From contig CM056376.1 of NCBI GenBank assembly GCA_029718625.1, positions 94,965,945-95,029,944 on the forward strand: a stretch of DNA of 64,000 nt. Direction: 5' to 3'. The translations under genes and the position numbers were made by a program. How positions within the stretch are numbered: position 1 is the stretch's first letter; every line of letters begins with the position of its first letter. A model generated the notes under the pieces. That model worked only from the letters and a program-made list of their open reading frames with translations, did no database searches and was not told the DNA's origin. Below are positions 1 to 42,079 of the stretch, in pieces. This DNA is from Synaphobranchus kaupii. Lineage: Eukaryota > Chordata > Actinopteri > Anguilliformes > Synaphobranchidae.

Positions 1-905
1 GTGGATTTTCCGGAATAGATGGGTCTTCAGGTTACGCTGGAAGGTAGGAGGGACTCTGTTGTCCTGACTGAAATGGGTAGGTCATTCCACCATTAGGGGG
101 CCAGTAGAGAGAAGAGTTGAAACTGGGAGGAGCGATGACCAGGTCATCACAAGGAGGGGAGAGCTAGGCACTCGGTGGCAGTAGTGTGTAAAGCACGGGT
201 TGGGGTGTAGGCCTGGACCATGGCCTGAAGGTATGGGGGTGCAACTCCTTTAGCAGCCTTGTGCAGCAACACCAGAGTATTGAATTTGATGCAGGCAGCC
301 ACCGGGAGCCAGTTGAGGGAATGCAGGAGGGGGGTGACATGGGAAAATTTGGGGAGGTTGAAAACCAGGTGGGCTTGAGCTGCTGAAGGGGCTGGAGAAA
401 GTGCTGCCCGGCCAGGAGGGAGTTGCAGTAGTCCAGTCAGGAAATGACGACAGCTTGAACTAGGAGCTGGGCAGCATCCCTGGTGAAGAAGGGTTTGATT
501 CACCGGATGTTGTACAGCATAGATACCGATCATGTGGGTGCTCAGGGGCACCCACGGGCAAATCGTATAGCAAGGTGAATCATATTTCAGAATGAAGTTA
601 TAGTTTGATGCAGGTCACGGATGGTTTAACCTGGTTCAATGCACATGAAGAACATGAAACTTGCAGGATCACGTTATGGCAGCAATGTGGGCTATGTTAA
701 ACAATTGGCTGTCTAGAGTCACACCAAAATTCCTTGCGGTCTGGGCAGTAGTCACTGTGGCGTTATCGATGGAGATGGATAGGTCCTGCAAAAGCCAGGA
801 TTTTCCAGGAAAAAGAGCAGTTTGGTCTTCTCAAGGTTAAGCTTGAGCTGGTGGACACAGACATCCTACTGAAGACATCAGCTAGGCAAGCAGATATGTG
901 CATCT
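1..905 (-). mobile_element. L2-clade LINE remnant, RT C-terminal part
   Basis: Read on the minus strand, this stretch encodes pieces typical of the C-terminal half of an L2-clade (Maui-like) reverse transcriptase. From about 900 down to 700 are the remains of the NL-(D/E)-KT-LLF block and a DLSI block. From about 380 to 200 comes a LVFNLPKFSHVTPLL-HSLNWLPVA segment, then APPYLQ and YTPTRAL. Near position 1 the frame resembles the final LPSFRR-LKTHLF box. The open frame at 147-551 covers only the middle and is flanked by frameshifts. The copy is cut by the window's left edge and differs clearly from the better copy at 42-45 kb, so it is an older insertion or another subfamily. Confidence 0.8.
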
Positions 906-3900
906 CAACAGCTTCAGCTCAGTTATGGTCTTCATTAGCACTCCCCCATACATACAAGTGACCACGAGTATCTTCTGGGGCCAATCAGATCTCAGGTATT
1001 GGTCATGTGTTCAGCAGGAGGCCGTGCGATTGAAGGTTTTTAGGGTGGAGCTTATGAAAGTCAAGAACACAGACAGCCTTGGACAGCATCCAAGGCCCTG
1101 ACACATTACCCAACATGCTCTGCTACTGTTCAGCACTACAGCTCCTGGCCATGCATTACTTGAGGGGAGGTGGGTGGCACTCAGCCATCACAACAACAAT
1201 AATAAACCCTATTTTATTCTCATTTAAAATATTCCTAATAGCATCCTGGCAGCATTGACATCTGCACAAATTATTATCCAGCTAAGAACAGAACATTAGA
1301 GCTAAGGGTGCCCGCTGGGTTTGGTATAGGCATTTCATGCCACTGAGAGTGTGAGCAAACTGTGTTAATAAATAAATATTTGGCATGATAAGAGATTACT
1401 GTGAGCTAACACCCTGCACCCCCAGACCCCCACACCCCTAGTTGTGGAGCTGCACTCCCGGTACTCATCCGCAGGAGGGACCCCTGTTCGCTTCACAGCA
1501 TCCCCCCGGGCCTGAGCAGGGGTGGAGACCTCTGACAGGCTGAGTGTCCGACAGCCTTTAATCCTGCTGCTTTTTCCTCCAGGAAGCCCTTCAGTGGCAG
1601 TCTGCGATCACTGGACTGGAGCTTAATTAAATTCTGACATTAGAATATCTCACCGCTTATGTTATCACCCTGGTATGGAGCTAATGACCACCTCATTTAT
1701 TTAATCAAGCTTGCCTTTCTGTTCCTGAGTCCAGACAAACAAGAGGCTGTGAAACTGCTCACGCCCACCCTAAGAGAGATTCTTTCCCGACACGACAAGT
1801 GCAAATTTTAAGGAAAGAAAAATGAATGGTTCTGTAGCTCAACAGGCCCCTGACCAAACAATGCTGGTTTCCTGAGCGACAGCTAACCTATCTGAATAAT
1901 TTGATTTATTTGTTTACTGCCTAATGAAATAAGGGGGGCATTTCTCCCTGTAATAATTTCTTGTGTGTCGGTTTTATTTGCAGTCTGTGATTTTCCATGG
2001 GGAAAGTTTACTTAATACATGTTTTTGACAACTAAGACCCGGGAGAAATAAAAGCTTATGAGTTGACTACATAATTCAAAGGAGTATATGAGTTAAAGGA
2101 AATCAGTCAGTGATTCGACATTAAGAGAAAAGTTCCAAAGACTCAAAAGCCAATCACAGGCACAAAGACAAACAATAATTATAGTAATTACTTGGATTTG
2201 ATACCTCATTAAGTAGTTTCCACCTGGTTGATCACAATGTATGGAGTCACTGTTGCAACTGTTAAGAACAGCAGGATGAAAGACTGAATGGGGTGTGTAT
2301 GCGCTTGTGTGTGTGCGTGTGTGTTAATTACTGCAGCCGGCAATTAAGTCTGTAATATGGGACACTTAGCAATCAATCTGCTGTTGTTTTGTTTCCACTT
2401 TTTGTGTGCACTGATGACAGGGCCAGTATCCATGTATCATTATTACAATAGCTGTAATATCAATTATGCTTTATACATTAAGTTTGCTTTTTATATAGTC
2501 AGTACGACTGTACATTACTAACATGGAACCAACTACAGGTGCCTGTCTCGCTAGGTACCACTAGGTGCCAGTAGAGTAAAACCCAATGATTTGCAAAAGC
2601 AAGGGCTTCAAATGGGGAGAAATTGGAGATCTTAACTAAGGTGGTGTTCTTTACATCGGTCTTTGAGTCATTTTCTTATTGCCACAGACAACATTCCCCT
2701 TAAAATGTCAGGCAAAAAAAGCATAAGAATGACTCTGGGCTCGAGAATGATACAAATACCAGTGCTAATGGTGGAGGAGGAGAGCTCACTGTTGAAGCCA
2801 GAGCATGCAGATAGGCTTTCACACGACTCCTCTGCACTTCAATTCCAGATGAATATTGTTGGAATGATATTGCATCATAGCACAAATGCAATTCACAGTT
2901 AACGGGAAAGGGGAAGGAATGATTCATTTAAAACATATCTCATCCCCTGAATCACATGCATTTTATTTGCATACAGGGGACATGGTATGCGTTAGCTTTA
3001 TTCCATGAAGACAAAAAAGGAAATGAATTGATTTATATTCTGGAGTGATGGCCCTGCCAATCAAAAGCAGAGTTCTATTTGCAGCCTCTGTGTTCTAATC
3101 GTGTGCGTGCCAATCGGAAGAGCAAGGCTCCAATAATGAGGACAGTAGCAACACCGAGAAAAGAGGAAAATAAAGAAATTTTAAAAAATAATGGCATTCC
3201 AGTGTATCTTAGCTCTACTGAATAATTGATTTGTCTTTTATTTTCAAGCAACAGCAAATGACTTGGAGGCAATGAAAGGAGTCGGTTTGATTTTTAAAAC
3301 ATGGGTAGAACCATTTTCCTTTCAGGAATTGGAATCCAGGCATAGCTGCAGATTCTATTTAATACCAGCTCTTCGGAGTCCCTTGTGCTTCAACCGATCT
3401 AGCTTTATTATATCAAGTAGGTTTACACTGTATCTCTCTGTTCAGTTCACTCACGTCACTGTATTTGTATCACTGTGTGCTAGTGGCAATGAGGCTGGAC
3501 AGAATTGCTCTTTCAATGAACACATTCTATAAAATGCAGTAGCAAGTAATAGTGGTATCCACCAGCTGCCTCCAACTCAGTTCCTGAATGCATACAGTCC
3601 AGAATTGTTAATGCATGAAACAGGCCATATGATACAGGCAGAGACACTAGGGGGGTTCAAGACCAAGCTTGTCATTGTGCTAGATACACAATGAGTAGTT
3701 AGCGTGTATCTAGAATGCCAAGCCTAGTTAGGCCGTCCTCATCCTAAACTACTTTCTTTTGCCTTTTCTCGGTAACAAATATTTTACTGAAAGAGAAAAC
3801 ACCACCATAGTCCTCTAACAAGCAACCATTTATGCCATTGACTTTTTACTCATTTGCCAGTGGTTAGCAAGCACCCTCCACTCCACATCCACCCTCCACT

Positions 3901-4847
3901 CCTCCCTCCACTTCACCAGAATCCAAAGTGAAAGCAAACAGAGTGGCAGACCTCCAAGACCGGGAGCGCACTACAGTGTTACTCTTGGAAAGGTAAACGG
4001 TGTACAGTACATCTGGAGATCCTGAACTGTGAAGGGAGCTGCTTGAAACAGTGACGCTCAGGGACAAACCTGCGGAGGAAAACTGTGACATCCTTTCACA
4101 CGTAGCCTTGAGACATCAACAGCAGTCAAGCATGACCTGCGACAGCCAAAACACACTACCATCTGTAGGCTCAAAGACCTTCTTTGAAGTAGGCTGTTCA
4201 ATTCATCCCCATTTTGATCAGTTTAGTCTTCACTTTGTATGGAGAAGCCTGTGATTGCTCTGCCTTATACCAGTGCATGCATGCACAGCAGCATGTTCAC
4301 TCCCAGGCCCCGTGTCATTTAGAACGCTTGTTCAGGACCTCACGCGCAGAGACCTTCACAATGGAAGGAATCCAGGCCGCCTGATTGAAGAGAAAGAAGA
4401 AACGAAATCTACTGCAGCGTGAACATCCAGGTGCCCGTTTAGAGGACAAAGCAGAGCTGATGAGCTCTGCTTCACAAATCAGGTGTCAAAAATAAGGAGG
4501 TAAAGTCAGACACACCTGCAGTCCCTTTTCACATGTAGAAAACAACCTCTGGCCCTTTACACCTTTGTTCTACTTATTACAACTCAGTTTTATCACCCCC
4601 ACCCCCCCCCCCCCCAGAAGATTTATAATCTGTAGGAGACAGAACATTACATAAATGTTCCATTTAAAATAGAAGAACATACAAAATTGAGGTGCTGCCT
4701 CAGAAACATTGCATAATATAAGTTCAAAGGCTCAACATTTTATCTGTAAGTAGTCCCCCCCACCCCCCAGACAAAAGTCTGCTTTTTTTTCTTTAAGATT
4801 TATACCTGAAATAATGCATTTTTTGTTGTAGATTACTGCACTGTATA
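906..4847. other. Non-coding stretch, no gene recognised
   Basis: No convincing coding exon is seen on either strand; the open frames are short and lack a family signature. The stretch holds a GT-rich run near 2295-2325, C-rich runs at about 4596-4616 and 4757-4768, and homopyrimidine patches. Positions 1560-2000 and 2880-3280 look unique and are rich in TAATT-type words. The region lies downstream of the mtpn 3' end. Confidence 0.6.
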
Positions 4848-6395
4848 CAACCCCTGGCAAAAATTATGGAATCATCACACTTAGAGGATGTTCACCCAGC
4901 TTTTTTACTTTGTAGCAAATAAACAAATCACAGATATGACACAAAACTATTTTTGTTTAATAGCTGACTTTGTGAAACATACCTCAAACAAATTACATTA
5001 AATTGTCTTAATTAATGGCATATTTTTTTCCAGCTCAAGCAGAAGAAAAAATTATGGAATCACCTTGTAATTTGCATTTCTAAAACAAATACCAGCACAA
5101 GTATAAAAATGCAAATTAGTCTGCAGTTAAAAGAGAGTGCTTACAGACCTTAACAAGGTCTTGGACTTGGCTAATTGAAAGGAAACATTGCCCCAACAAG
5201 AGAGTTGTCAATTGAAACAATGGAAAGGATTATAAAACTTCAAGAGGGAAATCCAACACGGAGTGTGGCAAAAGATGTTGGTTGTTCCCAGTCAGCCGTG
5301 TCTAAAATTTGGTGCAAGTATAAACAAAATATGAAGGTTATAAAAGGAAAAAATACGGGTAGACCAAGGAAGACGTCAAAGCATCAGGATAGAAAACTCA
5401 ACGCAATACGCCTTGAAAATAGAAAATGCACAACAAAACAAATGAAAAACAAATGGGCGGAAACAGGAGTCAATGTTTGTGACAGAACTGTAAGAAAATG
5501 GCTGAATTAAATGGGACTTACATATAGAAAAGCCAAACGAAAACCAGCACTAACACCTAAACAGAAGAAAACAAGGTTACAGTGGGCTAAAGAGAAGCAG
5601 TCATGGAGTGTGGATGATTGGATGAGTGATATTCAGTGATGAATCACGAATCTGCATTGGCCAAGGAGATGATGCTGGAACTTTTTTCTGGTGCCGTTCT
5701 AATGAAACATATAAAGATGCCTGCCTGAAGAAAACAAATTTCCCCAGTCGTGTATGATTTTGGGTTGCATGTCATATACAGGACCAGGGGAGATGGCAAT
5801 CACTACCTCAACAGTCAATGCACAGGTGTATGTTGAAATTTTGGACTTTTCTCATTCCATCGATAGAAAATAGGTTTGGTGATGAAGTCATTTTTCAGGA
5901 TGATAATGCATCTTGCCACAGAGCAGTGTTAAAGCTTTTCTTCAGGAAAGGCATATCAACTCAATGACATGGCCAGCAAACAGTCCGGCCCTCAATCCGA
6001 TTGAAAATTTATGGTGGAAATAAAAAAAAATGGGTCCATGACAAGGCTCCATCCTGCAACGCTGATCTGTCAACCACTATTCAAGAAAGTTGGAACCAGC
6101 TTGATGGAGAATATTGTTTCTCATTAGTGAAGTCCATGCCTCAAAGAATTCAGGCCGTCATAAAAGCCAGAGGAGGAGCAACAAAGTACTAATTGTCATT
6201 TTTTTGTTGATGATTCCATAATTTTTTCCTCAACATTGACTGATTCCATAATTTTTTCCTCTACTTGATCTGGAAAAAAAATATGCCATTAATTAAAACA
6301 ATTTAATTTGTTTGAGGTATGTTTGTTTGAAGCCAGAATGTTCAGCTATTAAACAAAAATTGTTTTGTGTCTGATTTGCATATTTGCTACCGAAG
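4848..6395 (+). mobile_element. Tc1-like transposon copy A, right end truncated
   Basis: A TA dinucleotide at 4846-4847 precedes the terminus CAACCCCTGGCAAAAATTAT. The left terminal repeat has the IR/DR layout, with TTATGGAATCA near both its outer and inner ends (about 4865 and 5053). The right repeat is recognisable from about 6198 but stops near 6395 in TTTGCTACCGAAG, so the outer part of the right terminus is missing. The inner direct repeat is doubled there, with TGATTCCATAATTTTTTCCT present twice between 6206 and 6265. The family is the same as copy B at 53575-55146. This copy cannot be mobile. Confidence 0.9.
5186..6192 (+). pseudogene. Tc1-like transposase (copy A), broken
   Basis: This is the remnant of a DD34E transposase. 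The N-terminal helix-turn-helix region is readable (LSIETMERIIKL, then VAKDVGCSQSAVSKIW), followed by a basic GRPRKTS linker. A stop after VRKWLN near 5510 ends the first readable part. Later fragments include FSDESRICIG near 5635, QDDNASCHRA near 5900 and NPIENLWWK near 6000, so the three catalytic acidic positions can still be located in broken frames. The segment ends with RGGATKY at 6192. The usual ATG (copy B has ATGGCC) is ATTGCC here, so the start codon is also lost. Confidence 0.85.
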
Positions 6396-8056
6396 ACTCA
6401 ACATGGATAAAACACTGGGCCTCCCCAGTGCAGGTACGCTTTGCCTGTTGGTGTCAACACATCTGGGATCAGCTTCCTTCCAGCACGTCCAGTCTCTGTG
6501 TAGGCAGGTACCTACTGTATTTGCCTTGGACAATTTCATGACCGCTTTACACGGAGCAGAATGTTGATACAAAGGCTGAAATAAAGCACTGAAGTGTTTG
6601 GGCCAGACATTGATCCAATTCCGCACCTGCAATGTGTGAGACTTTCATCTGTACCCCTGAAGTGATAAAGTTACAATTCATCAATGGGGGAAAGTCTGAG
6701 AGGCTTCTTCAGACACCCAGCCCTCAATTTCTTTTTTGAAAATCAAGACACATTCAGCCAAGAAGGGTCCATGTTCAGTTTTTTTAAAATTTGCTTTTAT
6801 TAACTTTTCACACAATGTCAATGTGAGATATAAAGCTTGATCTTTTGAACCTTTGCGTTTTTTTTCGTTTACATTTCTTTTTCATGTTTGTAAGCAACCA
6901 AGAGAGAAAGAGCAACCATTTTGAAGAGGTTAGAAGCGGTAGCAGGTCCAACATGCAGCAGGACCATCAGGGGAAACTAATCACACCCAGAGTAAGTACT
7001 CTTTGAGCTAAGAGTTCTCATTCCACTGACCACACCGAAAAGAACAGCCCCTACACTGGCCAAACACACGTCTTAATCCCCCTGCACTCACTATTGCTTA
7101 ATGCAACCTTCGGAAACTGAGGAAATCAAGCTGTGACAAACGGGATATTCACTTGGTTAAAAAAAAAGAAAAGACAATCAACACCCATTACCCTGTGCTG
7201 CTGATTACATGATATCTGCCACTGTTTTAGATTGCAAAATCTAATTTGGTCAGAGCTCACAGATATTTGATTCTGGGGTGCGTTCATAAGTCAAATGAGT
7301 CATCTATTTATTATGTACACCACCCCCCCACAAATTTATTGTTTGATGAGATTGCCCAGATGTGGTCTGTGGAATGAGGGGTGAAGCTGAACATTGTTGC
7401 TGTTCCCAGATCAGCTTTGTCCCTCACTTGCTAATAAACCCTACAACTCCAGCACAGAAAACTGACCCCTGATCAGTTACACAACCGGGAGGGCGGGACA
7501 CGAGAGGTCATCATAACACTTTTCTCCTTTTTAATGACTGTTCTCATTCCCATCAAACCTGTGGCCCTACAGTACTTTTTAAAGTTATAAAAACACTAGT
7601 GTGTCACCTGTGCCCACCTTTCCCGTCACTAAAATTGAGAAGACACAAATTTAGAAAGTCAGCAGACAGACAAGTGCTAATTTCACACAAGATATTTAAC
7701 TCCAGTCAATATCAAAGTCTTTTTTGTAGCATTTTTTGAAGCATGGAATTCATGGTCTTGTGTGTGTGCTGTTGTCCCTCAGTGTTTGGTCCTTAAGGGA
7801 TTGATCCATTCAATGATTAATGAAAGAACAGGCAAGAAGAAACCCCCATACTCCCCAACTCCACCCCTCCCTACCCAAAAAAAAAAAAAAAAAAAATACA
7901 AATCTTGAGGGGGAACACTCTCCAGCAACAAACAAACCCCATGAACAGGCGAAGCAGGGGGCAGACGGAGACCAGGGGAAGGCATCTGTCCGTCTCGTCT
8001 GTCCAGCCTGTGCGCCTGTCAGTCTGTCCCTCTTCCCCCACCTCCCCTCTCCGTTC
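6396..8056 (-). other. mtpn 3' UTR and downstream flank
   Basis: No coding sequence is seen. Transcription of mtpn continues leftward into this stretch. AATAAA signals on the minus strand occur at about 7335-7340, 7307-7312 and 6796-6801, and any could end the transcript; none can be chosen from sequence alone. A 20-base A tract (T tract in the transcript) lies at 7877-7896. Mammalian myotrophin mRNA has a long 3' UTR, which fits a UTR of 0.7-1.3 kb here. Confidence 0.4.
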
Positions 8057-37997
<29,941 letters not shown>

Positions 37998-38400
37998 GTT
38001 CTTAGTCTTATACCTGTTCTCTTGGCACGGCTTCCCTTGCTAAAACAGAGCCAATTATGCAGCTAGCTAGCTAGCTAACTTATGTTTGAGCTTTCTGTCA
38101 CAATAGCTTGCTAGCTTGCGTAGCCTACGTTCTCTAGCTTCTGCTTTCCTGCGATCAATCAGGCTAACTGGCAATTCGATTTCTTTCGGGGATAAAATAA
38201 TTCCAAAGAAACCGAATGCTCGATACCTGTAGTACTTTAGCACGTTAAGGTTTAATTGTTTAAGAGAAAGTTTCAAAAGAAGCTACAACAGGGATCCGCC
38301 TTTCATTTGCGTTTCTGACACTATAGACCCGGAAGTTAACACTGACCCTCATTATGAATAGCCTGGAGCGTCACGTAGAGGAGGCTGAACGATGACAACA
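37998..38400 (-). promoter_or_regulatory. mtpn 5' UTR and promoter region
   Basis: No TATA box is seen at a useful distance from the start codon. CCGGAAGT at 38329-38336 is a good ETS-family site, common in TATA-less housekeeping promoters. CGTCACGT at 38369-38376 (TGACG on the gene strand) resembles a CRE half-site. An AGCTAGCT repeat lies at 38060-38077. The start point of transcription cannot be placed. Confidence 0.45.
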
Positions 38401-39060
38401 AGTGAAGCCAATGCCAATGGAATTCTAAATTGGGGTGGGAATTTGATGAGATGGAAAGTTATCCTAACATGTCATTAGAGAAGTAAATAATAGGCAGCCC
38501 CGTGTTGGGCGGCAAATTATAAAAATGCCAATGATTCCCTGTTTCATAAGGAGGGAAACACTATCTGTGACACTGTTAATACGTAAAGAATAATTTCTAG
38601 TTAAACAAGGCATAAACTATTCGAGTGGAAATCTATTTTAAGGGTAGACTGGACATTAATCGTCCTTATTACCAAATTGCTTTCTACCCAACAGCTCATG
38701 TCAGTGTCAGTTTTTTGTTGTTTATGGTTATACATAGATACATCTGGTATAGATCCATCTAAAGATTGTATACATTAAATTCGTCTCGTGATCGCAAAGC
38801 GTTAAGTTTAAAAGGGTTCTATTTTAAGAAAAGCTTTTTTTAAATTTTGAAATATTTTCCCAAATCCATGTATAGGCTAGTCATTGCATATCAAGTCAGG
38901 CCAGGGGCCAGGGGCCCTAGAGTAGGCTACCTTCAAGGACCCACGGACCCCATGTTGAAAACCCAGGGTGTACGTTACATAAAATGCAACCAGTGGAACA
39001 CTAATGCAGCTAGTTATCTGTTGCTAATGTAGTGGCTGTGAAGTCTGTGTCTTGACCAAG
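38401..39060. other. Upstream flank of mtpn, no gene seen
   Basis: AT-rich unique-looking sequence without an open frame of note; nothing recognised. Confidence 0.6.
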
Positions 39061-39255
39061 GGGCCAAGACTGGGCTTTCGTTCTGAAGCTCACTTCCTGG
39101 TGCTGTTGCTGGATAGCTGCTACATTATGGGAAGGATGTGCTTTGTCTTGTCTGTTCTGTAGTGATCTTGATGACGTCTCTGTATGCACTTATTGTACGT
39201 CGCTTTGGATAAAAGCGTCTGCTAAATTAATGTAATTGTAATGTAATGTAATGTT
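39061..39255 (+). mobile_element. 5'-truncated L2 LINE tail
   Basis: GGATAGCTGCTACATTATGG, the ACGTCTCTGTATGCACTTAT segment, GTCGCTTTGGATAAAAGCGT and a (TGTAA)-like end at 39235-39253 match the complement of the 3' UTR of the LINE at 42080-45240 nearly base for base. Only the last 190 or so bases were inserted. Confidence 0.9.
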
Positions 39256-39260
39256 GCTCA

Positions 39261-39720
39261 CTAGCGCCACTGCGGTTGGCTCCAGTATAGGTCTTTCCCC
39301 ATGTAAGTCAATGGCAGCAATGTGGTCAAAATACTCAGTCAATACATTTTTTACACAAAAAAATGTAATTGCAATAGGTGCCTTTCCTTCATCTAATGCC
39401 TGTGCATGTGCTGATTTTTTTAAAATATTGTGTCGTTTGGACAGGGTATTAACATTTGTTCAGGACCAATCAGAGGGACAGGTTGAGTCCTGGGATCACT
39501 GGCATAGATAGGTTCTATATGGTTCTCACTGCCAGGACCAATCAGAGGGACAGGTTGAGTCCTCTTTGGCTCCACAGAGCAGGCGCAGTTTGTACAAACG
39601 GGCGGCGAAAAAGACTTCCGAGCTTCAATTCAGTTTTTACGAGGCCGTGGAAAGGCAATGGGTGACGTCACAGTGGCTTTGTCCATATTTTTATACAGTC
39701 TATGGTCTTGACAGACACCC
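39261..39720. repeat. Probable non-autonomous DNA element with internal 30-bp duplication
   Basis: CAGGACCAATCAGAGGGACA followed by GGTTGAGTCC occurs twice (about 39462 and 39535). The end TTTTTATACAGTCTATGGTC near 39690 is a terminus type often seen on fish foldback elements. Target duplications and the left terminus are not clear. Confidence 0.4.
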
Positions 39721-40240
39721 CTGGCCCTGTGAAAGAAACCCAATGTCAAACAAGTGCACATAGATGCAAAAGATACAGTAAATATCATCATACATGTGTG
39801 CACACACTGTATGTTGTCTCAAGCACATACATCCTTGTACATGTACAAAGCTCATATATGCCTGATGAGAAAACAGAAGACAAGAAATTACATACCTCAA
39901 ACATTGAGCAAATAATATTAATTTCCTTTTTTTTAAATTAACAATAAAGCCAAAAGACCCTGAGGTATAATTTTAAAATGTTTTTCAATCTATGTTATTT
40001 GTGTAGGGGATTGGGAATGAGACCTACCTAGCAGTTCAGCTAATCTGATTCATAATAACTGTTGTTTTATTAAAGGTATTTTTTGTGTGTGATATATTCT
40101 CACATTGATTATTGCTCATATTTATCCAAACTTATGAATGGAGGCAGGTATTTTAACACCAAAGCATTTAACTTGGCCTGAAATAATAGACTGGGACTTA
40201 GCAAATGATACTGTTTTGGTGTCATATGAAGGTCTCCTAA

Positions 40241-40409
40241 AACAATTCAGTAGAGCCAGCGCACTGGAACTTGATATACACCTTTATTAAGCAATGTTTC
40301 GATCCCAAGTGGATCTTTGTCAGGTCAGGTCTTTTTTCCACCCGGAATCAAAACATTGTTTAATAAAGGTGTATATCGAGTTCCAGTGTGCGGGCTCTAC
40401 TGAATTGTT
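40241..40409. repeat. Foldback hairpin repeat
   Basis: AACAATTCAGTAGAGCC with CACTGGAACTTGATATACAC at the left is matched by the complement GTGTATATCGAGTTCCAGTG with GGCTCTACTGAATTGTT ending at 40409. The arms are about 62 bases with few mismatches, and a short loop contains GATCCCAAGTGGATC. No target duplication and no coding capacity. Confidence 0.85.
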
Positions 40410-40587
40410 ACTGTTGTTCTCGCGCGGCCCAGCACTTGGTTTCATGTGCGTATAATAATTCCCTCAATATGAAGGTCTGATACCATGAAGCATTAGTCTC
40501 TAAGCATTATATTGCAAGAGCCCATACCTACATTTGCCCATACCTACATTTTTCATATACAGTATATACCACTCTCTTCCAACTTAA

Positions 40588-41705
40588 AGGATAAGTTCGC
40601 TATTTTGGACCTTGGACCCTATTTGCGGTCTGTCTTCCATGAACCTGACACATTGAGTCCATATTTTCGCTGATCGGTCCAGTATTGAGCTAGCTACAGA
40701 TTTCCTGTAGGCTCTCACTGGGCTACAATAGAAGTCAACGGGGCAATTAGAAATGTTATGGAAAAACAACGATAAATGTGCTTTCATGTACAATAAATGA
40801 GACGGGAAGCTCAGGGTGTATTGTTACCGGTCTCAGTATGCTCTCCTGTGAAATGTATCTCAATCTGAACATTTTTACGTGCTTGGCATGGCTTGGAAGT
40901 AAGCATTTCTCTGTTGCTTGTTTTCGCTGCTCCCGCGGAGTACTATGTGTCGGGGGTGGGGGAGTGGGAAGGTGTGCCGGCCGTTTACGAAACTATGTGA
41001 GCAGTCTGCGTTTGTTTACCTGCAGCAACGTAGGCTACAATTTCCACAAAAAACTTGGATGATGGATGACTATAATGATTACGAAGACGAAGAATTCGAT
41101 TTTGACTTTGACGTTACTGGCTACAGATTTGAGCCAGAATACACGGACACGGAACTACAAGAGATGGATGATAAGAGAGCAAGAGAAGAAAGAGAGGCTG
41201 AAGTTGCGCAGGTAGCCTAATGTAAATTATTACAAATGGTGATTACAAACACTGCGTTACAAATAGTTCTGCTGTAGGCTACTAGCTAGTAAACTCCAAC
41301 GGGAGGTCAGGATTTGTGATCAACTGCTTTTCAAGCGGCCTCTCTACAACGTACCTAGACTGCGGAAGTTTACAGTGCGAGGTAGTGCGGTCGGAGAAAT
41401 AGTTCTGTTTCAAATGGAACTGTTGTTTCAACGTTCGGTTTGCGTTTGCGATAGCCTACATTTCACAGGAGAGCATACTGAGACCGTAAGAATACACACT
41501 GAGCTATAAAAGCACATTTATCGTTGTTTTTCCATAACATTTCTAATTGCCCCGTTGACTTCTATTGTAGCCCAGTGAGAGCCTACAGGAAATCTGTAGC
41601 TAGCTCAATACTGGACCGATCAGCGAAAATATGGACTCAATGTGTCAGGTTCATGGAAGACAGACCGCAAATAGGGTCCAAGGTCCAAAATAGCGAACTT
41701 ATCCT
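40588..41705 (+). mobile_element. TTAA-flanked transposon with about 260-bp inverted repeats
   Basis: TTAA at 40584-40587 and 41706-41709 flanks the terminus AGGATAAGTTCGCTATTTTG and its complement. The inverted repeats run 40588-40856 and 41457-41705 and are nearly identical, except that the right arm lacks about 22 bases near 41510. A TTAA target is typical of piggyBac and Kolobok elements. The unique middle (40857-41456) carries a small acidic open frame. No transposase core is seen, so the element is non-autonomous or heavily deleted. Confidence 0.88.
41059..41220 (+). CDS. Small acidic ORF inside the TTAA element
   Basis: It encodes 53 residues beginning MMDDYNDYEDEEFDFDFDVT, then GYRFEPEYTDTELQEMDDKR and a charged tail. 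The GYRFEPEYT block after an acidic stretch recalls the N-terminus of P2RX7-C-domain-like proteins common in teleost genomes; that resemblance is from memory. Near the end, GCGCAG|GTAGCC offers a splice donor just before the TAA, so this may be a first exon of a longer element protein. The frame also extends upstream to 40918 without an obvious start. Expression and function are unknown. Confidence 0.5.
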   Translation: MMDDYNDYEDEEFDFDFDVTGYRFEPEYTDTELQEMDDKRAREEREAEVAQVA

Positions 41706-42079
41706 TTAAAAGTACAAATAACTCAATATTACTTTCACAATATCAAATGCAATTATCTAGCAGCTATAGCCACACTACAATATTTGCTGGTAGACATAAT
41801 CATAATGCTACAGTGTAGACAGCCTTGATGGCTCAGAAATGATTGTTCTATAATTTAAAACCTGGTTCAAGATGACTCAACATCTGCTTGAAAAATCTTC
41901 TAAATTTGAAATGTGTGACAGGTTGCCTGAAACTGATAATAGCTGATGTTTTTAATAATCTCAATCTGAGGGGAGTCTTTCCCTGCATGTGGTGCTTTCC
42001 TTGACAGCAGCACTCTTTGTGTCCCTGCTGCCTTCTCACACAGGGCTCACATAAATGTGGTTGTGTTGAACACCCACAA

